Below are positions 25,639 through 34,440 of a DNA stretch of 64,000 nucleotides, piece by piece. Positions within the stretch are counted from its first letter, which is position 1; each line of letters begins with the position of its first letter. The DNA is from Salinibaculum litoreum (GTDB lineage Archaea; Halobacteriota; Halobacteria; Halobacteriales; Haloarculaceae), in contig CP046866.1 in NCBI GenBank assembly GCA_009789175.1, forward strand, positions 3,162,001 to 3,226,000, given 5' to 3'. Position numbers and translations under genes: made by a program. Under the pieces are notes generated by a model. The model worked only from the letters and a program-made list of their open reading frames with translations, searched no databases and was not told where the DNA came from.

Positions 25639-27542
25639 CAGTCGTCGTCTGCTTCCGCGTCGGTGCGCGCCCGGCGGCGGGCCGCCCGCTCGATGAACTC
25701 CCGTGGCAGGTCGTCGATTTCACCCGCCTGCACCGCCCAGAGGTTGGCATACAGTCCGTCCGCTTCCAGCAGGTCCTCGTGCGTGCCCCGCTCGACGACC
25801 CGGCCGTCCTCCATGACGAGGATAGTGTCGGCGTCCTTGATGGTCGAGAGACGGTGGGCGATGACCAGCGTCGTCCGGTCGGCGGTCAGTTGGTCCAGCG
25901 AGCGCTGGATGAGCATCTCCGTCTCCGTGTCCACGTCGGAGGTGGCCTCGTCGAGGACGAGCATCTCGGGGTCTTTCAGGATGGCGCGGGCGATGGCGAC
26001 GCGCTGGCGCTGGCCGCCGGAGAGTTTCACGCCCCGTTCGCCCACCATCGTGTCGTAGCCGTCGGGGAGGTTGGTGATAAACTCGTGGGCCTCGGCGGCC
26101 TTGGCGGCCTCACGAATCGCCTCGTCGTCAGCCACCGGGCTGCCGTAGGCGATGTTGTCCCGGACGCTGCCATAGAAGAGGAACGTCTCCTGACCGACGT
26201 ACCCCACCTGGCTGCGGAGGCTGGCGACGGTCACGTCCCGGATGTCAACGCCGTCGACGCGGACTGTACCTTCGTCGACATCGTAGAGGCGAAGCAGGAG
26301 TTTGACTGCGGTCGATTTCCCCGCGCCGGTGGGGCCGACCAGCGCGACCGTCTCGCCGCCCTCGGCCTCGAAGGTCACGTCCTGCAGGATAGGGTCGTCA
26401 TCGTAGCCGAAGGTCACCTCGTCGTACTCGACGTGTCCGTCAGTGATGGTCAGAGGGTCGGCACCGCTGCGCTGGCCGATGCGGTCTGGGGTGTCCATCA
26501 GCCCGAAGACCCGCTCGGCGGAGGCGTACGCGCGCTGGTACATGTTGATAATCTGGCCGAACTGGGCCATCGGCCAGATGAATCGCTGGGTGTAGAAAAT
26601 AAATGAGACGAAGACGCCAGTGCTGACAGTTCCGCCGAGCACCCACAGCCCGCCGACGACGAACGTGACGACGAAGCCAAGCCCCGACAGCAGGCGCAGG
26701 CTGGGGAAGAAGGTGATGCGGGTCTTGATGGCGTCCCAGTTGGCGTCGTAGTAGTCCTCGGAGATGTCCTCGACGCGCTCGGACTCGTAGGATTCGGTGT
26801 TGCTGGTCTTGATGACCTGGATGCCGCCGAGGTTGTTCTCCAGCCGGGAGTTCAGCGAGCCGACGGAGGAGCGAACGGACGCGTACTTTGGCTGGATAAT
26901 CTCGATGAATTTCCTGGTGAAAATCGCAATCAGGGGCACCGGCAGCAAGGCGATGAGAGCCAGCCGCCAGTTCAGATAAAAGAGGATGCCGGCGATGCCG
27001 AGCACCATGATGACCAGCCGCGAGACGGAGTTCATCCCGTCGTTGAGGAACTTCTCAAGCCGATTGACATCGTTCGAGAGTACCGACATCAACTCGCCAG
27101 TCTGCTTGTCGGCGAAATAATTCATGTTCAGCCGCTGCATCTTGTCGTAGGTGTCGGTCCGGATGTCGTGTTGGACACCCTGTGCGAAGCGGTTCCACCC
27201 CCAGTTTCGAGTGTAATGAAAGACGGCCGCAAAGGCAAAGGTGGCGGCGATGATGCCGCCGGTCAGCCAGAGCTGTCCGGTCGCCGTCTCGGGGAGCCAC
27301 GCGTCGGGCACGAACAGCAGCGAAAAGCCCGACTCGCCGGTAAAGACGGCGTTGATAGCGAGGCCGAGGAGGAGTGGCGGGAGCAAATCGAGGACGCGAG
27401 CGAGGATGCTGCTCGCCAGGCCGACGGCGAAGTAGTGACGACGGCCCTCACCGTAGTCGGTGAACAGCCGTAACATCGGTCGCTCGACGGCTTCGCGTTC
27501 CTCTTCGAAGGCGTCAGTGTCCGCGCCAGCGTCGATATCCAC
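25638..27542 (-). CDS. ABC exporter, fused permease and ATPase
   Basis: This is a half-transporter of 634 residues that acts as a dimer. Residues about 40-350 are the six-helix exporter membrane domain (FAVGLASSILARVLDLLPPL; GIAGILFYLNWRLALIALLP). The nucleotide-binding domain follows, with Walker A VGPTGAGKST, signature LSGGQRQRVAIARAI, Walker B MLVLDEATSDVD and the H-loop IAHRLSTI. The organisation is that of multidrug or lipid exporters (MsbA/LmrA-like), and the substrate is not readable. It starts at the ATG at 27542. The stop codon shares bases with the inverted-repeat element to its right. Confidence 0.93.
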   Translation of the reverse strand: MDIDAGADTDAFEEEREAVERPMLRLFTDYGEGRRHYFAVGLASSILARVLDLLPPLLLGLAINAVFTGESGFSLLFVPDAWLPETATGQLWLTGGIIAATFAFAAVFHYTRNWGWNRFAQGVQHDIRTDTYDKMQRLNMNYFADKQTGELMSVLSNDVNRLEKFLNDGMNSVSRLVIMVLGIAGILFYLNWRLALIALLPVPLIAIFTRKFIEIIQPKYASVRSSVGSLNSRLENNLGGIQVIKTSNTESYESERVEDISEDYYDANWDAIKTRITFFPSLRLLSGLGFVVTFVVGGLWVLGGTVSTGVFVSFIFYTQRFIWPMAQFGQIINMYQRAYASAERVFGLMDTPDRIGQRSGADPLTITDGHVEYDEVTFGYDDDPILQDVTFEAEGGETVALVGPTGAGKSTAVKLLLRLYDVDEGTVRVDGVDIRDVTVASLRSQVGYVGQETFLFYGSVRDNIAYGSPVADDEAIREAAKAAEAHEFITNLPDGYDTMVGERGVKLSGGQRQRVAIARAILKDPEMLVLDEATSDVDTETEMLIQRSLDQLTADRTTLVIAHRLSTIKDADTILVMEDGRVVERGTHEDLLEADGLYANLWAVQAGEIDDLPREFIERAARRRARTDAEADDD

Positions 27543-27608
27543 ACCTGTCTCAGGGTCTCCACCGGCAAAAACACGTCGGGGCGCCGGGTCGCGCCCTGTC
27601 TGACCCGA

Positions 27609-28097
27609 CTAATCGCCGGCTTGTACGCGGGCAGGGACGGCTACCCGGTCGCCTGTCGAGAGTCCCGTCCGGTTGGCCCAGCCGCGATTGACCTCCAGTA
27701 CGTACTTCGCGCGGGCCTCGTAGGTGGCGTCATCATCGGCGCTTGCGTGGGCGACGCGGACGACGGACCCCTCGCTGTCGAGGAAGATGATATCGAGCGG
27801 GAAGGACATGTCCCGCATCACGTAGCCGTGTTCGTCTTCGGACTCGTGGACGAACAGCATCCCTTCGTCGCGCGCGAGCTCTTCGGTCTCGCTGAGGCCG
27901 GTGTAGCGTTTCGCGGTCGTATCGGCGACGCGGACCTCGACGGTGGCGAGTTCGGTGCCGTTGTCGTCGTAGGCGGTAACCGTCGTCTCGTTGTACTCAC
28001 CGGGGTCGCCGATGAGGAGACCGGGAAAGAGTGCAACGACGGCGACGCCGCCAGCGACCGCGAGGAAGCCAACGACGGCGACCAGACGCCGGTCCAT
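27609..28097 (-). CDS. DUF192 family membrane-anchored protein
   Basis: This 162-residue protein has an N-terminal helix (LVAVVGFLAVAGGVAVVALFP) that acts as a signal or membrane anchor, followed by a DUF192 domain outside the membrane. Family features are TAKRYTGLSETEELARDEGMLFV and MRDMSFPLDIIFLDSEGSVV, where the MxxMxFPLDIIFLD stretch is diagnostic. The family is widespread in bacteria and archaea, and its function is not established. It lies 66 nt upstream of the ABC exporter gene on the same strand and is divergent from tRNA-Val. Confidence 0.9.
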   Translation of the reverse strand: MDRRLVAVVGFLAVAGGVAVVALFPGLLIGDPGEYNETTVTAYDDNGTELATVEVRVADTTAKRYTGLSETEELARDEGMLFVHESEDEHGYVMRDMSFPLDIIFLDSEGSVVRVAHASADDDATYEARAKYVLEVNRGWANRTGLSTGDRVAVPARVQAGD

Positions 28098-28145
28098 AGC
28101 GAGTGTACGTTTCAGACAGGGTAAGGATTCCGTCCGAGAGAGAAA

Positions 28146-28153
28146 GGGTTATT
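28146..28153 (+). promoter_or_regulatory. TATA-like box before tRNA-Val
   Basis: GGGTTATT lies 28-35 nt upstream of the first tRNA base, where a TATA box is expected for an archaeal tRNA gene. Confidence 0.45.
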
Positions 28154-28180
28154 CACCAGGATAGACATGGTTCGAGTGTC

Positions 28181-28254
28181 GGGTTCGTGGTCTAGTTGGT
28201 TATGACGCGGCCTTTACAAGGCCGAGGCCGGCGGTTCGAAACCGCCCGAACCCA
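28181..28254 (+). tRNA. tRNA-Val (anticodon UAC)
   Basis: This is a complete cloverleaf of 74 nt. The acceptor stem is GGGTTCG paired with CGAACCC and discriminator A. The D arm is TCTAGTTGGTTATGA, the anticodon stem-loop is GGCCT-TTACA-AGGCC with anticodon TAC, and the T arm contains GGTTCGAAACC. CCA is not encoded. The 3' end from the T arm onward is duplicated 131 bp downstream (28362-28415). Confidence 0.96.
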
Positions 28255-28415
28255 TACATTTTGCGGCGAGCAGTTCGCGAGCCGCAAATGTCTCCGTGAG
28301 CGGCGCGTTTCGAAGCAGGGAACGGGAGGCGAGCGAACGCAGTGTGCGAGCGGGAGTGACCGCGGTTCGAAACCGCCCGAACCCATACATTTTGCGGCGA
28401 GCAGTTCGCGAGCCG
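28231..28415 (+). repeat. 54-bp direct repeat covering the tRNA-Val 3' end
   Basis: Bases 28231-28284 and 28362-28415 are identical over 54 bp. The first copy includes the last 24 nt of tRNA-Val plus 30 nt of downstream hairpin sequence. Similarity continues imperfectly for about 19 more bases. The 77-bp spacer is GC-rich and non-coding. A pair of tRNA 3'-end copies is the signature of an attachment-site duplication, although no integrase gene lies between them. Confidence 0.8.
28257..28290 (+). other. Hairpin directly after tRNA-Val
   Basis: CATTTTGCGGC at 28257-28267 pairs with GCCGCAAATG at 28281-28290, with one bulged T and a 13-nt loop. The copy after the second repeat is weaker because of C-to-T and A-to-G changes. 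It may serve in termination or 3' processing, or may be part of a recombination site. Confidence 0.5.
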
Positions 28416-28457
28416 TAAGTATCTCCGCGAGTGAGAATGGTGCGAATCTCTTTCAGT

Positions 28458-28724
28458 TTAGAGTCGCTCGGCGCACCGCTGGCAGTAGGTAAACTCCGGG
28501 TCGTTTGTTGCACCACAGTTTGAGCAGGTCCAAGCCTCGTCCATGTCGGTCACGGCTGTAGCAGAGTTATCGCTTCGCGTCTGCTCGTCGCTCTGGTCGC
28601 GAAACCGCCATGCACCCTGGTGTTGGATGCCCTCCCGGAGGATGTCGATGACGACAGGTATGGTAAGCGCGAGGGCAAACAGCAAGAGCGCTGTAATGAC
28701 CACGAAGTAGAGTGCACTCGCCAT
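28458..28724 (-). CDS. Small membrane protein with C-terminal zinc ribbon
   Basis: This 88-residue protein has one N-terminal membrane helix (ALYFVVITALLLFALALTIPVV). A linker (RFRDQSDEQTRSDNS) follows, then a C-terminal zinc ribbon (WTCSNCGATNDPEFTYCQRC) with two CxxC pairs. The ribbon type resembles the 'double zinc ribbon' domains found in many haloarchaeal membrane proteins. The start is the ATG at 28724. It sits between tRNA-Val and tRNA-Phe on the opposite strand. No function is known. Confidence 0.78.
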   Translation of the reverse strand: MASALYFVVITALLLFALALTIPVVIDILREGIQHQGAWRFRDQSDEQTRSDNSATAVTDMDEAWTCSNCGATNDPEFTYCQRCAERL

Positions 28725-28833
28725 CTCCTGAGACTAGTACTTGTGTCGTGTTAACTACTGTGATGGTTCTGACACAGGGGTTTCGAAATCCTTTTTTCCT
28801 CCCTTGCCGACCGTCGGAATGCAGGTACGGCGC

Positions 28834-28907
28834 GCCGCCTTAGCTCAGACTGGGAGAGCACTCGACTGAAGATCGAGCTGTCCCCGGTTCAAATCCGGGA
28901 GGCGGCA
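28834..28907 (+). tRNA. tRNA-Phe (anticodon GAA)
   Basis: The cloverleaf has acceptor GCCGCCT paired with AGGCGGC plus discriminator A, D arm TAGCTCAGACTGGGAGAGC, anticodon loop CTGAAGA with GAA, and T arm CCGGTTCAAATCCGG. It is 74 nt long with no encoded CCA. A degenerate direct copy of its 3' end lies 122 bp downstream at 29007-29036. Confidence 0.96.
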
Positions 28908-29317
28908 TTTCTGCTGCGAGCAACACCGCGAGCAGCAGAATCCGAGCGCGATTTGAGCCCTGGAAGGCACGCGCAACGAGCGTAGCGAGTGAGCCTGTCT
29001 TCCTCTGGTTCACAGTCCGGGAGGTGGCATTTCTGCAATTCTGACCGTTGAGCGGAGCGAACAGACAGAATCCGAAATGCGAGTAGACGGATTTGAACCA
29101 GACGAGTCGCGCACAATGTCGTGAGTTCTTTCGTGTCGGCTAAGCTGTGGTTCACAAACGATTCTTCAGAATGAACCGACATGGCCCTCGACGGCGAGTC
29201 CGCGGTAGAATATGGACCGCGGGGGTTTGAACCAGTGTCCATTTACGACGCTCACCAGTGTCTCGCCCACTGTTTCGGTGCACTTAGCAGGTGCTCGGCA
29301 GGTGGTTCGCTGAAAAG
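28908..29317. other. Gene-free interval with degenerate tRNA 3'-end fragments
   Basis: These 410 nt between tRNA-Phe and tRNA-Ala hold no credible gene. They contain a direct copy of the tRNA-Phe 3' end (29007-29036, 27 of 30 positions alike with one inserted base) and a copy of the tRNA-Ala 3' end in minus orientation (29214-29234, 20 of 22 aligned positions). Two weaker T-arm-like fragments in minus orientation lie around 28950-28962 and 29088-29100. Short GAGCG/GCGAG-rich palindromes lie between them. Open frames here, whose translations contain SNPRG/FEPR-like strings, are tRNA antisense artefacts. Confidence 0.7.
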
Positions 29318-29389
29318 TGGACCGGCGGGGATTTGAACCCCGGGCCTCTTCCTTGCGAAGGAAGCGATCTGCCACTGATCTACCGGCCC
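29318..29389 (-). tRNA. tRNA-Ala (anticodon CGC)
   Basis: On the minus strand the cloverleaf has acceptor GGGCCGG paired with CCGGTCC (one G-U) and discriminator A. The anticodon stem-loop is CTTCC-TTCGCAA-GGAAG with anticodon CGC, and the T arm is CGGGGTTCAAATCCCCG. It is 72 nt long with no CCA. A degenerate copy of its 3' end lies about 104 bp downstream at 29214-29234. Confidence 0.95.
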
Positions 29390-29473
29390 GCAAAGAGGCG
29401 TTGAGCCTCTGCGCGCGTCCTCAGTTCCGAAAGACGCGTGCTGTCTTTCGGCTGTCGGAATTCACGAGATTCC

Positions 29474-29782
29474 TCAGTCCTCGAGGACGATCTCGATGCT
29501 GACGTCGTTGGGCACCTGGATGCGCATCAGCTGGCGCAGTGCGCGTTCGTCGGCGTCGATGTCGATGAGCCGTTTGTGGACGCGCATCTCCCAGTGCTCC
29601 CACGTCGCAGTCCCCTCACCGTCGGGGGACTTGCGCGTGGGGACTTCCAGCGTCTTGGTCGGCAGCATGACCGGCCCCGACAGCTTCACACCTGTCTTGT
29701 CCGCGATATCGCGGACATCGTCGCAGATGTCGTCGAGGTCGTCGGGGCTGGTTCCTGCCAGCCGGACGCGTGCCTGCTGCAT
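29474..29782 (-). CDS. rps10: 30S ribosomal protein S10 (uS10)
   Basis: This is a 102-residue ribosomal protein of the small-subunit head. The sequence ([54 protein letters not shown]) is diagnostic of archaeal uS10. It follows the EF-1A gene by 3 nt on the same strand, as in most archaea, and is co-transcribed with it. The stop is followed by an 84-nt gap to tRNA-Ala on the same strand. Confidence 0.97.
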   Translation of the reverse strand: MQQARVRLAGTSPDDLDDICDDVRDIADKTGVKLSGPVMLPTKTLEVPTRKSPDGEGTATWEHWEMRVHKRLIDIDADERALRQLMRIQVPNDVSIEIVLED

Positions 29783-29785
29783 CGT

Positions 29786-31054
29786 TTACCGCTCGTTGAC
29801 CGACAGGACCTTCCCGGCTGCGATGGTCTGGCCCATGTCGCGGATTGCGAACGAGCCGAGTTCGGGAATTTCACTGGACGGCTCGATGCTGAGCGGCTTC
29901 TGCGGGCGAACGGTGACGACCGCAGCGTCGCCGGACTGGATGAAGTCCGGGTTCTCCTCGGCAACCTCGCCGGTGGAGGAGTCGATCTTCTTGTCGATGG
30001 ACTCGATCGTACAGGCGACCTGTGACGTGTGAGCGTGGAAGACCGGCGTGTAGCCGGCCGTGATGACGCTCGGGTGCTGCATGACGACGACCTGTGCCTG
30101 GAACGTCTCGGCGACGCTCGGCGGGTCGTCAGCCGGACCACAGACGTCACCACGGCGGATGTCGTCCTTGCCGATGCCGCGGACGTTGAATCCGACGTTG
30201 TCACCCGGCTCGGCCTGGGGCACCTCTTCGTGGTGCATCTCGATGGTCTTGACCTCTCCACCCACATCGCTGGGCTGGAAGGAGACGTTGTCGCCGGTGT
30301 TCAGGAGACCCGTCTCGACACGTCCGACGGGGACAGTCCCGATACCGGAGATAGTGTAGACGTCCTGAATCGGCAGGCGCAGCGGGGCATCCGTCGGCGG
30401 CTCCGGCTCGGGCAGTGCGTTGAGTGCCTCGAGCAGGGTCTCGCCGTCGAACCAGCTCGTGTTCTCTGACACTTCGGCGATGTTGTCGCCTTCGAACGCG
30501 GAAACCGGGATGTACTTGACGGAGTCGGTGTCGAAACGGACCTGGTTGAGCAGGTCGCCAACTTCGTCTTTGGTCTCCTCGAAGCGACCCTGTTCGTAGT
30601 CGACGAGGTCCATCTTGTTGACCGCGATGATCATCTCGTCGATGCCCAGGGTACGGGCCAGGAAGACGTGCTCCTGGGTCTGTGGCTGGACACCGTCGTC
30701 TGCGGCGACGACGAGGACTGCGTTGTCTGCCTGGCTCGCGCCAGTAATCATGTTCTTGACGAAGTCGCGGTGACCAGGACAGTCGACGATAGTGAAGTAG
30801 TATTCGTCAGTATCGAATTCCTGGTGGGCGATGTCGATGGTGACACCACGCTCTCGCTCCTCGGCGAGGTTGTCCATCACGTAGGCGAACTCGAAGCCGC
30901 CCTTGCCCTTCTCTTCTGCTTCTTCTTTGTGCTGCTCGATGACGTGCTCCGGTACGTTCTCTGTCTCGTACAGAAGTCGTCCAACGAGCGTACTCTTCCC
31001 GTGGTCAACGTGGCCGATAACGGCCAAGTTCTGGTGCGGTTTGTCCTCACTCAT
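29786..31054 (-). CDS. tuf: Translation elongation factor 1-alpha (EF-1A)
   Basis: This is the GTPase that delivers aminoacyl-tRNA to the ribosome. It has 422 residues. G1 is GHVDHGKST (residues 14-22), the switch I region ends in [10 protein letters not shown]3 is DCPGHRDF and G4 is NKMD. The two beta-barrel domains follow, with [11 protein letters not shown] and the C-terminal [15 protein letters not shown]. The length and domains are full. It heads the tuf-rps10 unit. A TTTTAT-containing box lies about 50 nt upstream, which indicates a short leader. In many archaea tuf directly follows fusA, but here the two are 4.4 kb apart. Confidence 0.98.
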   Translation of the reverse strand: MSEDKPHQNLAVIGHVDHGKSTLVGRLLYETENVPEHVIEQHKEEAEEKGKGGFEFAYVMDNLAEERERGVTIDIAHQEFDTDEYYFTIVDCPGHRDFVKNMITGASQADNAVLVVAADDGVQPQTQEHVFLARTLGIDEMIIAVNKMDLVDYEQGRFEETKDEVGDLLNQVRFDTDSVKYIPVSAFEGDNIAEVSENTSWFDGETLLEALNALPEPEPPTDAPLRLPIQDVYTISGIGTVPVGRVETGLLNTGDNVSFQPSDVGGEVKTIEMHHEEVPQAEPGDNVGFNVRGIGKDDIRRGDVCGPADDPPSVAETFQAQVVVMQHPSVITAGYTPVFHAHTSQVACTIESIDKKIDSSTGEVAEENPDFIQSGDAAVVTVRPQKPLSIEPSSEIPELGSFAIRDMGQTIAAGKVLSVNER

Positions 31055-31184
31055 GTGTTCTCACGCGCAGAGGCGCTGTGTCGGTTTCTTTGCGCGGTTG
31101 TTCATAAAACCATTTCGATACGGGGTACAGAGCATCGCCACGTTATCCGGCGATTTGCTACGGTGTCCCACGGTTCTCCGGCCG

Positions 31185-32324
31185 TCAGACGAGGCGCTCC
31201 CGGCGGTCGGTCTCCTGTCGTTCTCGGCTGTCGAGTTCCCCTGCAGACGGGCGGCGGGGCTCGGGAACCGTCTCGTCGGCCGGTGACGTGCCAAGCAGAC
31301 CCAGCAGCAACCGGACCGGGAGCGGGCGCTGCAACCATCGAATCCGCCGGCGCAGCGTCCGGTTGCGTTTCCGGAGGTCGGCGGCAGTGTCCGGTGTAGC
31401 CACCGACTCCATCTCATCGAGCCGTCGCTCCAGCAAGGCGAGTTCGTGTTGCAGAGTCTGCCGGCGGTCCCGCTCGCGGTGAAACTGCTTTTCGTAATCC
31501 GGGCCTAGCTGTGGCTCCGGCTCGCCCTCGCCGAGCAACACGGCGTTGACGACAGCGCCGAGAAGCAGGAGAAACCCACCCAGGTACAGCCACGTCAGCA
31601 ACAACAGGACGGCACCGACGGCGTTTGAGGCGCTGTCTGCGCCCGACAGGGCGACGTAGAACTGAAACAGCGACTGCAACAGCGTCCACCCGAGCGCCGC
31701 AAACAACGCGCCGGGAACCGCCTCAGCCCACGAGAGGTGTGCATCCGGGAAGTAGTAGTACATCGGGAGGAAGGCGATGGTCAACCCCGCTACCAGTAAC
31801 AGGAGATTGAGCACGCGGGCGAGCGGTCCCTCGACGATGGCAAAGACCGAGCCGACCGCGACCATGGCCACGAGCGAGATGGCCAGGACTGCGAAGACGA
31901 CCAGCCCGTCACGGAACTGGTCGACGATGGAGTTGGAGTCGTCCGTCTCGAAAATCTCGGAAAACGCCGTATCCAGCCCGCGGAATATCTTGAGCGACCC
32001 CCAGACGAGTGTGACCAGCCCGATTATCGATGCCGTCCCACCGGCGCGCTCACCGGTGAGGGCATCCCCCAGGAGAGACTGTGCTGCCTCGGGCAGGACA
32101 CCCTCGGTCAGCCCGACGACCTCTTTGGCGACAGTTTCATCGCCGACAGTGGCGACCAGCAGAAAGATGAGGACGAGCAGCGGGAACAGCGAGATGAACG
32201 CCTGGTACGCGATGCTCGCGGCCATGAACGGCACGTCGTCTTCTCGGACCTGTGTGAGAACAGCGCCGAGGGTTCGACGTGGTCGACCGGCCGCTTGTCT
32301 GAGTCCTGCAGTGAGGCGGCTCAT
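31185..32324 (-). CDS. YihY/BrkB-family membrane protein
   Basis: This 379-residue protein has six hydrophobic segments and the family motif ASIAYQAFISLFPLLVL near the N-terminus. TLVWGSLKIFRGLDTAFSEIF and ALFAALGWTLLQSLFQFYV follow. These match the YihY/BrkB (formerly 'RNase BN') family, which is of uncertain transport function. The C-terminal 110 residues form a coiled coil (RDRRQTLQHELALLERRLDEME) and a basic tail. It lies between tuf and the homoserine dehydrogenase gene on the same strand, without overlap to either. Confidence 0.9.
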   Translation of the reverse strand: MSRLTAGLRQAAGRPRRTLGAVLTQVREDDVPFMAASIAYQAFISLFPLLVLIFLLVATVGDETVAKEVVGLTEGVLPEAAQSLLGDALTGERAGGTASIIGLVTLVWGSLKIFRGLDTAFSEIFETDDSNSIVDQFRDGLVVFAVLAISLVAMVAVGSVFAIVEGPLARVLNLLLLVAGLTIAFLPMYYYFPDAHLSWAEAVPGALFAALGWTLLQSLFQFYVALSGADSASNAVGAVLLLLTWLYLGGFLLLLGAVVNAVLLGEGEPEPQLGPDYEKQFHRERDRRQTLQHELALLERRLDEMESVATPDTAADLRKRNRTLRRRIRWLQRPLPVRLLLGLLGTSPADETVPEPRRPSAGELDSRERQETDRRERLV

Positions 32325-32397
32325 CGTTCACGCGATGGCCCGTGGCTCGAAGGGTCTCAGGGCTGATGGTGCAAGGTACTGAAAAGAAGCAGGTCGC

Positions 32398-33348
32398 TCA
32401 GTCGGTCAGGCGGTCGACATCGGCCAGCACGGCCGTCGCCGTCTCGTCGCCACCCGCACCGCGACCGGAGATGTTCAGCCGGCCGGCGTGGGTCGTCTCC
32501 AGTTGAACGATGTTCCGTGTGCCGGTCACCGCTAGCGCCCCCTGGTCGGGGACGAGTCGCGGCCCGACGCGAACGTCGCCGTCACTGACCTCGCCGATGA
32601 GTCGAATCGTGCGGCCGTCCTCGTGGGCCAACTCGAGCGCGCTCGCCGGGACATCCTTGATGCCCTCGACGGTCGCGTCCTCGAGTGTATATTCGCGGTC
32701 GCCCTGTGCGAGGACGTTGGCGACGATGACGCATTTCAACGCGGCGTCAGTCCCCTCCACGTCGAAGGTGGGGTCGGCCTCGGCGACACCGAGGTCCTGC
32801 GCTTCGGCGAGTACGTGTTCATAGCCCAGCCCCTCGGCAGCCATCCGCGAGAGGACGAAATTCGCCGTCCCGTTGAGAACGCCGCGGGCAGCAGTAATCT
32901 TCTCGGGGCCGAAGTCCGCAATCGTCGAGAGGACAGGCATCGCACCGCCGACAGTCGCCTCGAAGTACACCTCGCCCGCGCTCTCGCGTTCGAGTGCGCG
33001 CACGTCGGAGTACCGCTCCGCGACCGGCCCCTTGTTGGCCAGCACGACGTGACGGTCCCGCTGGAGCGCTCGCTCGAGATTCCCGAAGCCGGGTTGGGCG
33101 TCACCGAGTGTCGTCGGTGTCGCTTCCACGAGCACGTCGTAGTCGCCCTCGAGTACGTCCTCGGGGTCGTCGTCGCCGACGATACCCTCGCTGCGTTTGC
33201 GTTCGAGTACCGCCGCGGTGTCGAGCCCGGTCGGGTCGACCACCCCTGTCCGGGAGTCGGCCAAGGCTGTGACGGTATGGCCGTACCCTTCGGCGAGTTC
33301 GACGACGGACGTGCCGACAGCCCCGGCACCCATCACGGCGATGTTCAT
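32398..33348 (-). CDS. hom: Homoserine dehydrogenase
   Basis: This enzyme reduces aspartate semialdehyde to homoserine on the threonine and methionine pathway. It has 316 residues. The NAD(P)-binding motif is VMGAGAVG (residues 5-12). The catalytic region includes ANKGP, EATVGGAMPVL, LNGTANFVLSRM and DVEGTDAALK. The protein has no ACT domain of its own. The gene upstream supplies a separate ACT protein, and the two overlap by 4 nt (ATGA), so they are translated together and probably form a regulated pair. Confidence 0.95.
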   Translation of the reverse strand: MNIAVMGAGAVGTSVVELAEGYGHTVTALADSRTGVVDPTGLDTAAVLERKRSEGIVGDDDPEDVLEGDYDVLVEATPTTLGDAQPGFGNLERALQRDRHVVLANKGPVAERYSDVRALERESAGEVYFEATVGGAMPVLSTIADFGPEKITAARGVLNGTANFVLSRMAAEGLGYEHVLAEAQDLGVAEADPTFDVEGTDAALKCVIVANVLAQGDREYTLEDATVEGIKDVPASALELAHEDGRTIRLIGEVSDGDVRVGPRLVPDQGALAVTGTRNIVQLETTHAGRLNISGRGAGGDETATAVLADVDRLTD

Positions 33349-33878
33349 GGCGCATCACCCGCGGTGAGCGGCTCGATGACTTGCAGGTCTTTCTCTGTGG
33401 CAATCTCGTCGACGACATCGAGGACAGTCTGGGTCTCGCCGCGCTGGGCGGCCAGTCGAACCCGTGCACTGGATTCGCCGTCGCTGTCTTCCGGTGCCGA
33501 CAGCGAGAGGTCACGGACCGTGGCTCCCGACCGCTGTTCGATGCGGTCGAGCGTATCCGAGAGGTCCGTATCGACCAGGTGGCCGATGAGGACGATAGTC
33601 AACTCCTCGCCGTAGCGTTCGGCACCGGCCTGGATGACGTTGATGCCCTCTTCACGGAGCGCATCGACGATGACATCGAACCGTTCCGGTGTCGCCTCCA
33701 GGTCGACCTCGACGGGGATGTGTCCCCGTGGTGTGAGGTTGCCCCGCTCGTGGAAAATTGAGAGGAGGTTCCCACCACGGTCCGAGATGGGATTCAGCGC
33801 CCGGAGCAGCTCGCCCGGTCTATCGACCAGCTCCAGGCGGACTGTGTACGACCGCACCTCCTCCGTCGAGTCACTCAT
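33345..33878 (-). CDS. ACT-domain regulatory protein paired with homoserine dehydrogenase
   Basis: This 177-residue protein starts MSDSTEEVRSYTVRLELVDR. Two ACT-type regions are visible. The first (YTVRLELVDRPGELLRALNPI, then GGNLLSIFHERGN) is near the N-terminus, and the second (LTIVLIGHLVDTDLSDTLDRI) is central. The family binds amino acids and senses end products. Its 4-nt overlap with hom argues for feedback control of homoserine synthesis by threonine or a related amino acid. This is inferred, since the ligand cannot be read. Confidence 0.9.
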   Translation of the reverse strand: MSDSTEEVRSYTVRLELVDRPGELLRALNPISDRGGNLLSIFHERGNLTPRGHIPVEVDLEATPERFDVIVDALREEGINVIQAGAERYGEELTIVLIGHLVDTDLSDTLDRIEQRSGATVRDLSLSAPEDSDGESSARVRLAAQRGETQTVLDVVDEIATEKDLQVIEPLTAGDAP

Positions 33879-34077
33879 CTGTCGGTCACCTCGCTCGACG
33901 AGCGGCTACGGAGGCTCATTGCATGGCAATCCGAGAGCCGACTATAAGTATCCCGTTATTGAGGAAGTGATAGAAATATTACTAGAACTGGGCAGACAGT
34001 AGGGAAAGGTGCCAGGAACCTCCAGCACTGCAACTGGATGCCTGCAGCCGTACGTCCGGCGACGGTGAACGGGACGC

Positions 34078-34296
34078 CTACGGCAGGACCCGCTCGTAGA
34101 GGTCGTCGATGCGGTCGTTGAGTTCTGCACCCTCCTGCATCCCCCACGGGTTTCGCGAGAAGTAAAACATCGCCGCGAAGAAACTGCCAAGCGCCACCGC
34201 GAACGAGGGCTGGACCACTGCCCCGAAGACGAACGACCCGAGGCCGGCCAGAAGACCCCCGATGAGAATATCCAGAACCTGGTATCTGAATGGCAT
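34078..34296 (-). CDS. Small two-helix membrane protein
   Basis: This 72-residue protein starts at the ATG at 34296 (MPFRYQVLDILIGGLLAGLG). It has two hydrophobic helices (DILIGGLLAGLGSFVFGAVV; SFAVALGSFFAAMFYF) and an acidic C-terminal tail (GAELNDRIDDLYERVLP). I do not recognise a family with function. The upstream in-frame segment to 34416 is not haloarchaeal in composition and was excluded. It stands alone between the ACT gene and the SRPBCC gene. Confidence 0.68.
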   Translation of the reverse strand: MPFRYQVLDILIGGLLAGLGSFVFGAVVQPSFAVALGSFFAAMFYFSRNPWGMQEGAELNDRIDDLYERVLP

Positions 34297-34440
34297 ACAC
34301 TCTCTTCGCCCGGTTAGCAGGTAAGCCGTCTGGTTTGGGATGTGCTGTCCGCCGGATTCAGTCGGGAAACCCTCAGTCGACACGACGGCCAGGGGGCCTG
34401 CGATGGTCTCACCCACCCCAGTGTGTTCAACACGACTCGC

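Noticed and set aside
28192..28516. Open frames with translations such as SGGFEPRSLPL and WVRAVSNRRPRP in both strands around tRNA-Val
   Set aside because: These are translations across the tRNA and its repeated 3' end, a known class of false genes. They have no start signals, and composition is unlike haloarchaeal proteins.
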